Source: Clarkia xantiana subsp. parviflora
Lineage: Eukaryota; Streptophyta; Magnoliopsida; Myrtales; Onagraceae
Assembly (NCBI GenBank): GCA_036873135.1
Contig: JAPTYO010000039.1
Location: 1 to 64,000 of the forward strand
Length of the DNA stretch: 64,000 nt
Direction of reading: 5' to 3'
Below are positions 14,453 to 26,952 of the stretch, piece after piece. The notes beneath the pieces were generated by a model that made no database searches, was not told the DNA's origin, and saw nothing but the letters and a program-made list of their open reading frames with translations. Position 1 is the first letter of the stretch. Each line of letters starts with the position of its first letter. A program made the translations under genes and the position numbers.

Positions 14453-17400
14453 AAGAGAAATGGTTTCAACCATTCCACGGTCTTATACGACGATTAATAG
14501 TGCAAATAAAACTTATTACATCAAGAATAGAGATCCGAGTGAGGTTATATTGAAAAAACGAGAAAATTAGCCGAAATCGAAGATTTTTCCTTACTTACCA
14601 TCACAGAAAACTTGGTGCTTATGAGTCCGAGATGAGAAATAGTTTCAACCATTCCACGGTCTTATTCCACAAGTAATCCTGCAAATAAAACTGATTTCAT
14701 CAAGAATAGAGGTCCGAGTGAGATTATATTGAAAAAATGAGAAAATTGGCCGAAACCGAAGATTTTTCCTTACTTACCATCACAGAAAACTTGGTGCTTA
14801 CGAGTCCTAGATGAGAAATAGTTTCAACCATTCCACGGTCTTATACGACGAGTAAGAGTGAAATAAAACTGATTTCATGAAGAATAGAGGTCCGAGTGAG
14901 GTTATATTGAAAAAATGAGAAAATTGGCCGAAACCGAAGATTTTTCCTTACTTACCATCACAGAAAACTTGGTGCTTATGAGTCCGAGATGAGAAATGGT
15001 TTCAACCATTCCACGGTCTTATACGACGAGTAAGAGTGAAATAAAACTGATTTCATCAAGAATAGAGGTCCGAGTGAGGTTATATTGAAAAAATGAGAAA
15101 ATTGGCAGAAACCGAAGATTTTTCCTTACTTACCATCACAGAAAACTTGGTGCTTATTATTATGATATGAGAAATGGTTTAAACCATTCCACAGTCTTAT
15201 ACGACGAGTAACAGTGTAAATAAAACTGATTTCATAAAAAGTAGAGGTCCGAGTGAGGTTATATTGAAAAAATGAGAAAATTGGCGGAAACCGAAGATTT
15301 TTCTTACTTACCTTCAGGAAACTTGGTGCTTATAAATCCGAGATGATAAATGGTTTCAACCATTACACGGTCTTAAACGACGAGTAAGAGTGCAAATAAA
15401 ACTGATTTCATCAAAAATAGAGGTCCGAGTGAGGTTATATTGAAAAAATGAGAAAATTGGCCGAAATCGAAGATTTTTCCTTACTTACCATCACAGAAAA
15501 CTTGGTGCTTATGAGTCCGAGATGAGAAATAGTTTCAACCATTCCACGGTCTTATACGACGAGTAATAGTGCAAATAAAACTGATTTCATCAAGAATAGA
15601 GGTCCGAGAGAGGTTATATTGAAAAAATTAGAAAATTGGCCAAAACCGAAGATTTTTCCTTACTTACCATCACATAAAACTTGGTGCTTATGATTCTGAT
15701 ATGAGAAATGGTTTCAACCATTCCACGGTCTTATACGACGAGTAAGAGTGCAAATAAAACTGATTTCATAAAAAATAGAGGTCCGAGTGAGTTTATATTG
15801 AAAAAATGAGAAAATTGGCCAAAATCGAAGATTTTTCCTTACTTACCATCACAGAAAACTTGGTGCTTATGATTCCGATATGAGAAATGGTTTCAACCAT
15901 TCCACGGTCTTATACGACGAGTAAGAATGCAAATAAAACTGATTTCATCAAGAATAGAGGTCCGAGTGAGATTATACTGAAAAAATGAGAAAAATGGCCG
16001 AAACCGAAGATATTTCCTTACTTACCATCACAGAAAACTTGGTGCTTACGAGTCCCAGATGAGAAATAGTTTCAACCATTCCACGGTCTTATACGACGAG
16101 TAATAATGCAAATAAAACTGATTTCATCAAGAATAGAGGTCCGAGTGAGGATATATTGAAAAAAATGAGAAAATTGGCTGAAAACGAAGATTTTTCCTTA
16201 CTTACCATCACAGAAAACTTGGTGCTTATGATTCCGATATGAAAAATGGTTTCAACCATTCCACGGTCTTATACGACGAGTATGAATGCAAATAAAACTA
16301 AAAAAAAAAAAAAAAGATGTCCGAGTGAGATTATATTGAAAAACGAGAAAATTGGCCGAAACCGAAGATTTTTCCTTACTTACCATCACAGAAAACTTGG
16401 TGCTTATGAGTCCTAGATGAGAAATAGTTTCAACCATTCCACGGTCTTATACGACGAGTAATAGTGCAAATAAAACTGATTTCATCAAGAATAGAGGTCT
16501 TAGTGAGGTTATATCGAAAAAACGAGAAAATTGGCCGAAATCGAAGATTTTTCCTTACTTCCATCACAGAAAACTGGGTGCTTATGATTCCGATATGAGA
16601 AATGGTTTCAACCATTCCACGGTCTTATACGACGAGTAAGAGTGCAAATAAAACTGATTTCATCAAGAATAGAGGTCCGAGTGAGGTTATATTGAAAAAA
16701 TGAGAAAATTGGCCGAAACCGAAGATTTTTCCTTACCATCACAGAAAACTTGGTGCTTATGATTCCGATATGAGAAATGGTTTCAACCATTCCACGGTCT
16801 TATACGACGAGTAAGAGTGCAAATAAAACTGATTTCATAAAAATAGAGGTCCGAGTGAGGTTATATTGAAAAAATGAGAAAATTGGCCGAAACCGAAGAT
16901 TTTTCCTTACTTACCATCACAGAAAACTTGGTGCTTATGATCCGATATGAGAAATGGTTTCAACCATTCCACGGTCTTATACGACGAGTAAGAGTGCAAA
17001 TAAAACTGATTTCATCAAAAATAGAGGTCCGAGTGAGGTTATATTGAAAAAATGAGAAAATTGGCCGAAATCGAAGATTTTTCCTTACTTACCATCACAG
17101 AAAACTTGGTGCTTATGAGTCCGAGATGAGAAATAGTTTCAACCATTCCACGGTCTTATACGACGAGTAATAGTGCAAATAAAACTGATTTCATCAAGAA
17201 TAGAGGTCCGAGAGAGGTTATATTGAAAAAATGAAAAATTGGCCGAAACCGAAGATTTTTCCTTACTTACCATCACAGAAAACTTGGTGCTTATGATTCC
17301 GATATGAGAAATGGTTTCAACAATTCCACGGTCTTATACGACGAGTAAGAGTGCAAATAAAACTGATTTCATAAAAAAATAGAGGTCCGAGTGAGTTATA

Positions 17401-20400
17401 TTGAAAAAATGAGAAAATTGGCCGAAACCGAAGATTTTTCCTTACTTACCATCACAGAAAACTTGGTGCTAGTCCGAGATGAGAAATAGTTTCAACCATT
17501 CCACGGTCTTATACGACGAGTAAGAGTGCAAATAAAACTGATTTCATCAAGAATAGAGGTCCGAGTGAGGTTATATTGAAAAAATGAGAAAATTGGCCGA
17601 AAACGAAGATTTTTCCTTACTTACCATCACAGAAAACTTGGTGCTTATGATTCCGATATGAGAAATGGTTTCAACCATTCCACAGTCTTATACGACGAGT
17701 AAGAATGCAAATAAAACTGATTTCATCAAGAATAGAGGTCCGAGTGAGATTATATTGAAAAAGTGAGAAAATTGGCCGAAACCGAAGATTTTTCCTTACT
17801 TACCATCACAGAAAACTTGGTGCTTATGAGTCCTAGATGAGAAATGTTTCAACCATTCCACGGTCTTATACGACGATTAATAGTGCAAATAAACTGATTT
17901 CATCAAGAATAGAGGTCCGAGTGAGGTTATATTGAAAAAACGAGAAAATTGGCCGAAACCGAAGATTTTTCCTTACTTACCATCACAGAAAACTTGGTGC
18001 TTATGATTCCGATATGAGAAATGGTTTCAACCATTCCACGGTCTTATACGACGAGTAAGAGTGCAAATAAAACTGATTTCATCAAAAATAGAGGTCCGAG
18101 TGAGGTTATATTGAAAAAATGAGAAAATTGGCCGAAATCGAAGATTTTTCCTTACTTACCATCACAGAAAACTTGGTGCTTATGATTCCGATATGAGAAA
18201 TGGTTTCAACCATTCCACGGTCTTATACGACGAGTAAGAATGCAAATAAAACTGATTTCATCAAGAATAGAGGTCCGAGTGAGGATATATTAAAAAAACG
18301 AGAAAATTGGCCGAAATCGAAGATTTTTCCTTACTTACCATCACAGAAAACTAGTTGCTTACGAGTCCTAGATGAGAAATAGTTTCAACAATTCCACAGT
18401 CTTATACGATGATTAATAGTGCAAATAAAACTGATTTCATCAAGAATAGAGGTCCGAGTGAGGTTATATCGAAAAAACGAGAAAATTGGCCAAAACCGAA
18501 GATTTTTCCTTACTTACCATCACAGAAAACTTGGTGCTTATGATTCCGATATGAGAAAGGTTTCAACCATTCCACGGTCTTATACGACGAGTAAGAATGC
18601 AAATAAAACTGATTTCATCAAGAACAGAGGTCCGAGTGAAATTATATTGAAAAAATGAGAAAATTGGCCGAAACCGAAGATTTTCCTTACTTACCATCAC
18701 AGAAAACTTGGTGCTAGTCCGAGATGAGAAATAGTTTCAACCATTCCACAGTCTTATACGACGAGTAAGAGTGCAAATAAAACTGATTTCATCAAGAATA
18801 GAGGTCCGAGTGAGGTTATATTGAAAAAATGAGAAAATTGGCCGAAAACGAAGATTTTTCCTTACTTACCATCACAGAAAACTTGGTGCTTATGATTCCG
18901 ATATGAGAAATGGTTTCAACCATTCCACGGTCTTATACGACGAGTAAGAATGCAAATAAAACTGATTTCATCAAGAATAGAGGTCCGAGTGAGATTATAT
19001 TGAAAAAATGAGAAAAATGGCCGAAACCGAAGATATTTCCTTACTTACCATCACAGAAAACTTGGTGCTTACGAGTCCTAGATGAGAAATAGTTTCAACC
19101 ATTCCACGGTCTTATACGACGAGTAATATTGCAAATAAAACTTATTTCATCAAGAATAGAGATCCGAGTGAGGTTATATTGAAAAAACGAGAAAATTGGC
19201 CGAAACCGAAGATTTTTCCTTACTTACCATCACAGAAAACTTGGTGCTTATGATTCCGATATGAAAAATGGTTTCAACCATTCCACGGTCTTATACGACG
19301 AGTAAGAATGCAAATAAAACTAATTTCATAAAAAAAAAAAAAGATGTCCGAGTGAGATTATATTGAAAAAACGAGAAAATTGGCCGAACCCGAAGATTTT
19401 TCCTTACTTACCATCACAGAAAACTTGGTGCTTATGAGTCCTAGATAGAAATAGTTTCAACCATTCCACGGTCTTATACGACGAGTAAGAGTGCAAATAA
19501 AACTGATTTCATAAAAAATAGAGGTCCGAGTGAGTTTATATTGAAAAAATGAGAAAATTGGCCGAAAGCGAAGATTTTACCTTACTTACCATCACATAAA
19601 ACTTGGTGCTTATGATTCCGATATGAGAAATGTTTTCAACCATTCCACGGTCTTATACGACGAGTAAGAGTGCAAATAAAACTGATTTCATAAAAAATAG
19701 AGGTCCGAGTGAGTTTATATTTGAAAAAATGAGAAAATTGGCCGAAACTGAAGATTTTTCCTTACTTACCATCACAGAAAAGTTGGTGCTAGTCTGAGAT
19801 GAGAAATAGTTTCAACCATTCCACGGTCTTATACGACGAGTAAGAGTGCAAATAAAACTGATTTCATCAAGAATAGAGGTCCGAGTGAGGTTATATTGAA
19901 AAAATGAGAAAATTGGCCGAAAACTTGGTGCTTATGATTCCGATATGAGAAATGGTTTCAACCATTCCACGGTCTTATACGACGAGTAAGAATGCAAATA
20001 AAACTGATTTCATCAAGAATAGAGGTCCGAGTGAGATTATACTGAAAAAATGAGAAAAATGGCCGAAACCGAAGATATTTCCTTACTTACACCATCACAG
20101 AAAACTTGGTGCTTACGAGTCCTAGATGAGAAATAGTTTCAACCATTCCACGGTCTTATACGACGAGTAATATTGCAAATAAAACTTATTTCATCAAGAA
20201 TAGAGGTCCGAGTGAGGTTATATTGAAAAAACGAGAAAATTGGCCGAAACCGAAGATTTTTCCTTACTTACCATCACAGAAAACTTGGTGCTTATGATTC
20301 CGATATGAAAATGGTTTCAACCATTCCACGGCCTTATACGACGAGTAAGAATGCAAATAAAACTAATTTCATAAAAAAAAAAAAAAAAAAAGATGTCCGA

Positions 20401-23400
20401 GTGAGATTATATTGAAAAAACGAGAAAATTGGCCGAAACCAAAGATTTTTCCTTACTTACCATCACAGAAAACTTGGTGCTTATGAGTCCTAGATGAGAA
20501 ATAGTTTCAACCATTCCACGGTCTTATACGACGAGTAAGAGTGCAAATAAAACTGATTTCATAAAAAATAGAGGTCCGAGTGAGTTTATATTGAAAAAAT
20601 GAGAAAATTGGCCGAAAGCGAAGATTTTTCCTTACTTACCATCACATAAAACTTGGTGCTTATGATTCCGATATGAGAAATGTTTTCAACCATTCCACGG
20701 TCTTATACGACGAGTAAGAGTGCAAATAAAACTGATTTCATAAAAAAGAGAGGTCCGAGTGAGTTTATATTTGAAAAAATGAGAAAATTGGCCGAAACTG
20801 AAGATTTTTCCTTACTTACCATCACAGAAAACTTGGTGCTATTCCGAGATGAGAAATAGCTTCAACCATTCCACGGTCTTATACGACGAGTAAGAGTGCA
20901 AATAAAACTGATTCCATAAAAAATTGTGGTCCGAGTGAATTTATATTGAAAAAATGAGAAAATTGGCCAAAACCGAAGATTTTTCCTTACTTACCATCAC
21001 AGAAAACTTGGTGCTAGTCCGAGATGAGAAATAGCTTCAACCATTCCACGGTCTTATACGACGAGTAAGAGTGCAAATAAAACTGATTTCATAAAAAATA
21101 GAGGTCCGGGTGAGTTTATATTGAAAAAATGAGAAAATTGGCCGAAAACGAAGATTTTTCCTTACTTACCATCACAGAAAACTTGGTGCTTATGATTCCG
21201 ATATGAGAAATGGTTTCAACCATTCCACGGTCTTATACGACGTGTAAGAATGCAAATAAAACTTATTTCATCAAGAATAGAGATCCGAGTGAGGATATAT
21301 TAAAAAAACGAGAAAATTGGCCGAAATCGAAGATTTTTCCTTACTTACCATCACAGAAAACTAGTTGCTTACGAGTCCTAGATGAGAAATAGTTTCAACA
21401 ATTCCACAGTCTTATACGATGATTAATAGTGCAAATAAAACTGATTTCATCAAGAATAGAGGTCTTAGTGAGGTTATATCGAAAAAACGAGAAAATTGGC
21501 CAAAACCGAAGATTTTTCCTTACTCACCAACACAGAAAACTAGGTGCTTATGATTCCGATATGAGAAAGGGTTTCAACCATTCCACGGTCTTATAAGACG
21601 AGTAAGAATGCAAATAAAACTGATTTCATCAAGAACAGAGGTCCGAGAGAAATTATATTGAAAAAATGAGAAAATTGGCCGAAACCGAAGATTTTCCTTA
21701 CTTACCATCACAGAAAACTTAGTGCTAGTCCGAGATGAGAAATAGCTTCAACCATTCCACAGTCTTATACGACGAGTAAGAGTGCAAATAAAACTGATTT
21801 CATCAAGAATAGAGGTCCGAGTGAGGTTATATTGAAAAAATGAGAAAATTGGCCGAAAACGAAGATTTTTCCTTACTTACCATCACAGAAAACTTGGTGC
21901 TTATGATTCCGATATGAGAAATGGTTTCAACCATTCCACGGTCTTATACGACGAGTAAGAATGCAAATAAAACTGATTTCATCAAGAATAGAGGTCCGAG
22001 TGAGATTATACTGAAAAAATGAGAAAAATGGCCGAAACCGAAGATATTTCCTTACTTACCATCACAGAAAACTTGGTGCTTACGAGTCCTAGATGAGAAA
22101 TAGTTTCAACCATTCCACGGTCTTATACGACGAGTAATATTGCAAATAAAACTTATTTCATCAAGAATAGAGATCCGAGTGAGGTTATATTGAAAAAACG
22201 AGAAAATTGGCCGAAACCGAAGATTTTTCCTTACTTACCATCACAGAAAACTTGGTGCTTATGATTCCGATATGAAAAATGGTTTCAACCATTCCACGGT
22301 CTTATACGACGAGTAAGAATGCAAATAAAACTAATTTCATAAAAAAAAAAAAAAGATGTCCGAGTGAGATTATATTGAAAAAACGAGAAAATTGGCCGAA
22401 CCCAAAGATTTTTCCTTACTTACCATCACAGAAAACTTGGTGCTTATGAGTCCTAGATGAGAAATAGTTTCAACCATTTCACGGTCTTATACGACGAGTA
22501 AGAGTGCAAATAAAACTGATTTCATAAAAAATAGAGGTCCGAGTGAGTTTATATTGAAAAAATGAGAAAATTGGCCGAAAGCGAAGATTTTTCCTTACTT
22601 ACCATCACATAAAACTTGGTGCTTATGATTCCGATATGAGAAATGTTTTCAACCATTCCACGATCTTATACGACGAGTAAGAGTGCAAATAAAACTGATT
22701 TCATAAAAAATAGAGGTCCGAGTGAGTTTATATTTGAAAAAATGAGAAAATTGGCCGAAACTGAAGATTTTTCCTTACTTACCATCACAGAAAAGTTGGT
22801 GCTAGTCCGAGATGAGAAATAGCTTCAACCATTCCACGGTCTTATACGACGAGTAAGAGTGCAAATAAAACTTATTTCATCAAGAATAGAGGTCCGAGTG
22901 AGGTTATATTGAAATAATGAGAAAATTGGCCGAAAACTTGGTGCTTATGATTCCGATATGAGAAATGGTTTCAACCATTCCACGGTCTTATACGACGAGT
23001 AAGAATGCAAATAAAACTGATTTCATCAAGAATAGAGGTCCGAGTGAGATTATACTGAAAAAATGAGAAAAATGGCCGAAACCGAAGATATTTCCTTGCT
23101 TACACCATCACAGAAAACTTGGTGCTTACGAGTCCTAGATGAGAAATAGTTTCAACCATTCCACGGTCTTATACGACGAGTAATATTGCAAATAAAACTT
23201 ATTTCATCAAGAGTAGAGATCCGAGTGAGGTTATATTGAAAAAACGAGAAAATTGGCCGAAACCGAAGATTTTTCCTTACTTACCATCACAGAAAACTTG
23301 GTGCTTATGATTCCGATATGAAAAATGGTTTCAACCATTCCACAGTCTTATACGACGAGTAAGAATGCAAATAAAACTAATTTCATAAAATAAAAAATAA

Positions 23401-26248
23401 AATAAAATAAAAAAAAGATGTCCGAGTGAGATTATATTGTTAAAACGAGAAAATTGGTCGAAACCGAAGATTTTTCCTTACTTACCATCACAGAAAACTT
23501 GGTGCTTATGAGTCCTAGATGAGAAATAGTTTCAACCATTCCATGGTCTTATACGACGAGTAATAGTGCAAATAAAACTGATTTCATCAAGAATAGTGGT
23601 CTTAGTGAGGTTATATCGAAAAAACGAGAAAATTGGCCGAAATCGAAGATTTTTCCTTACTTCATCACAGAAAACTGGGTGCTTATGATTCCGATATGAG
23701 AAATGGTTTCAACCATTCTACGGTCTTATACGACGAGTAAGAGTGCAAATAAAACTGATTCCATCAAGAATAGAGGTCCGAGTGAGGTTATATTGAAAAA
23801 ACGAGAAAATTGGCAGAAACCGAAGATTTTTCCTTACCATCACAGAAAACTTCGTGCTTATGATTATGATATGAGAAATGGTTTCAACCATTCCACGGTC
23901 TTATACGAAGAGTAAGAGTGTAAATAAAACTGATTTCATAAAAAGTAGAGGTCCGAGTGAGGTTATATTGAAAAAATGAGAAAATTGGTGGAAACCGAAG
24001 ATTTTTCCTTACTTACCTTCAAAGAAAACTTGGTGCTTATGAATCCGAGATGATAAATGGTTTCAACCATTCCACGATCTTATACGACGAGTAAGAGTGC
24101 AAATAAAACTGATTTCATCAAAAATAGAGATCCGAGTGAGGTTATATTGAAAAAATGAGAAAATTGGCCGAAATCGAAGATTTTTCCTTACTTACCATCA
24201 CAGAAAACTTGGTGCTTATGAGTCCGAGATGAGAAATAGTTTCAACCATTCCACGGTCTTATTCGACGAGTAATAGTGCAAATAAAACTGATTTCATCAA
24301 GAATAGAGGTCCGAGAGAGGTTATATTGAAAAAATGAAAAAATTGGCCGAAACCTAAGATTTTTCCTTACTTACCATCACATAAAACTTGGTGCTTATGA
24401 TTCTGATATGAGAAATGGTTTCAACAATTCCACGGTCTTATACGACGAGTAAGAGTGCAAATAAAACTGATTTCATAAAAAAATAGAGGTCCGAGTGAGT
24501 TTATATTTGAAAAACTGAGAAAATTGGCCGAAACCGAAGATTTTTCCTTACTTACCATCACAGAAAACTTGGTGCTAGTCCGAGATGAGAAATAGCTTCA
24601 ACCATTCCACGGTCTTATACGACGGGTAAGAGTGCAAACAAAACTGATTTCATCAAGAATAGAGGTCCGAGTGAGGTTATATTGAAAAAATGAGAAAATT
24701 GGCCGAAAACGAAGATTGTTCCTTACTTACCATCACAGAAAACATGGTGCTTATGATTCCGATATGAGAAATGGTTTCAACCATTCCACAGTCTTATACG
24801 ACGAGTAAGAATGCAAATAAAACTGATTTCATCAAGAATAGAGGTCCGAGTGAGATTATACTGAAAAAATGAGAAAATTGGCTGAAACCGAATATTTTTC
24901 CTTACTTACCATCACAGAAAACTTGGTGCTTACGAGTCCTAGATGAGAAATTGTTTCAACCATTCCACGGTCTTATACGACGATTAATAGTGCAAATAAA
25001 CTTATTTCATCAAGAATAGAGATCCAAGTGAGGTTATATCGAAAAAACGAGAAAATTGGCCGAAACCGAAGATTTTTCCTTACTTACCATCACAGAAAAC
25101 TTGGTGCTTATGATTCCGATATGAGAAATGGTTTCAACCACTCCACGGTCTTATACGACGAGTAAGAATGCAAATAAAACTGATTTCATAAAAAAAAGAG
25201 GTCCGAGTGAGATTATATTGAAAAAATGAGAAAATTGGCAGAAACCGAAGATTTTTCCTTACTTACCATCACAGAAAACTTGGTGCTTATGATTATGATA
25301 TGAGAAATGGTTTCAACCATTCCACGGTTTTATTCGACGAGTAATAGTGCAAATAAAACTGATTTCATCAAGAATAGAGGTCCGTGTGAGGTTATATTGA
25401 AAAAATGAGAAAATTGGCTGAAACCGAAGATTTTTCCTTACTTACCATCACATAAAACTTGGTGCGTATGATTCCGATATGAGAAATGGTTTCAACCATT
25501 CCACGGTCTTATACGACGAGTAAGAGTGCAAACAAAACTGATTTCATAAAAAATAGAGGTCCGAGTGAGTTTATATTTGAAAAAATGAGAAAATTGGCCG
25601 AAATCGAAGATTTTCCTTACTTACCATCACAGAAAACTTGGTGCTAGTCCGAGATGAGAAATAGCTTCAACCATTCCAGGGTCTTATACGACGAGTAAGA
25701 GTGCAAATAAAACTGATTTCATCAAGAATAGAGGTCCGAGTGAGGTTATATCGAAAAAATGAGAAAATTGGCCGAAAACGAAGATTTTTCATTACTTACC
25801 ATCACAGAAAACTTGGTGCTTATTATTCCGATATGAGAAATGGTTTCAACCATTCCACGGTCTTATACGACGAGTAAGAATGCAAATAAAACTGATTTCA
25901 TCAAGAATAGTGGTCCGAGTGAGATTATATTGAAAAAATGAGAAAATTGGCCGAAACCGAAGATTTTTCCTTACTTACCATCACAGAAAACTTGGTGGTT
26001 ACGAGTCCTTGATGAGAAATATTTTCAACCATTCCACGGTCTTTTACGACGATTAATAGTGCAAATAAAAATGATTTCATCAAGAATAGAGGTCCGAGTG
26101 AGGTTATACTGAAAAAACGAGAAAATTGGCCGAAACCGAAGATTTTTCCTTACTTACCATCACAGAAAACTTGGTGCTTATGAGTCCTAGATGAGAAATA
26201 GTTTCAACAATTCCACGGTCTTATACGACGAGTAATAGTGCAAATAAA
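14453..26248. repeat. ~178-bp satellite array, right part
   Basis: The same satellite family resumes directly after the hAT-like insertion, in the same orientation and register. Monomers here are more diverse than at the left end. They include forms with TCCTAGATGAG, forms shortened at GGTGCTAGTCCGAG, forms with long A runs, and forms lacking 33 bp. The array ends at about 26248, where the monomer stops within CAAATAAA and unique sequence begins. The decay of sequence identity toward this edge is the usual pattern for the border of a satellite array. Confidence 0.97.
18240..24100. repeat. Tandem ~3.0-kb higher-order repeat (two copies)
   Basis: Variant monomers recur at about 3.0 kb, or 17 monomers. 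A-rich monomers at about 19.33 and 20.37 kb recur at 22.34 and 23.38 kb. The monomer lacking 33 bp at 19.92 kb recurs at 22.93 kb. The block with GAGGATATATTAAAAAAACG and TATACGATGATTAATAG at 18.28-18.42 kb recurs at 21.29-21.42 kb. A third, displaced copy is the block at 10.4-13.2 kb. Exact borders need an alignment. Confidence 0.72.
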
Positions 26249-26372
26249 CATAGACATCAATCAATTCCGAGCTTCAAACGGACCAAAAAGAGCCCATGAT
26301 AATTGGCATTCCGACTGAGAAGTCACCAACGGATTGTCTAAGGTTTGGACTACATTATATTGATATATTACA

Positions 26373-26952
26373 GGGTTAATAACTGATAAACCGTCTGAGG
26401 TTTGGTCTATATTAAAATTTAGTGTCTGAACTTTAAAGTGTTGAAATGGATTGTCTGAGGTTTGGAGTGTGTTTAAATTTTATTTTTCCTTTCAAAATTA
26501 CTGTTAATTTTGACAAAATGTTACGAAAAGTCGGAATTGCCATTTCTACCAAATATGAAGTGACGAAATTACCCCTAGAGTCAAAACAACCACCACCCAA
26601 CTCCAGCGGCCACCACCCAACTCCGGCCGGTCACCACCCTACTCCGGCCGACCACCACCCTACTCCGGCCGACCACCACCACCCAAAAACCCTATAGTTG
26701 TTGATTTAGCTAGGAAGGGTAATTTCATCAATTCACTAGGTAATGGAATGTCAGATTTTTCATGGATAGGCATTTTTAGAATATTCATTTTATCGAGCTC
26801 ACATGACGGTCACGTGATACACTTCTGTTCGACTTAACCCCAAAAATAGACGGAGATACCAAATTTTAACAAACACCAAACCTAAGACAATTAATTTCAA
26901 CGATGGACACCACTCAGAGTCAAACTTCAGACAGTTTATTAGTTATTAACCC
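26373..26952. mobile_element. Mutator-like MITE with GC-rich core (copy 1)
   Basis: The left end GGGTTAATAACT and right end AGTTATTAACCC are inverted, and the inverted similarity continues inward (for example GTCTGAGGTTTGG against its decayed complement). Flanks are TATATTACA at 26364-26372 and TATATTATA at 26953-26961, a 9-bp target duplication with one mismatch. The interior has a CCACCACCCAACTCCGGC tandem stretch near 26588-26685. The 9-bp duplication and long inverted ends fit a non-autonomous Mutator-like element. No transposase is present; the 83-codon frame crossing the GC-rich core is not a credible gene. Confidence 0.75.

Noticed and set aside
1981..24000. Many 60-80-codon open frames on both strands within the satellite (for example minus 3052-3240 and plus 18419-18658)
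   Set aside because: They are the same satellite monomer read through; monomer length near a multiple of three keeps frames open by chance. They differ by frameshifts between monomers and have no independent start, splice or promoter context.
1..26248. Could the regular repeats be a CRISPR-like array?
   Set aside because: The whole 178-bp unit repeats with no unique spacers, no cas genes are near, and the DNA is plant nuclear.
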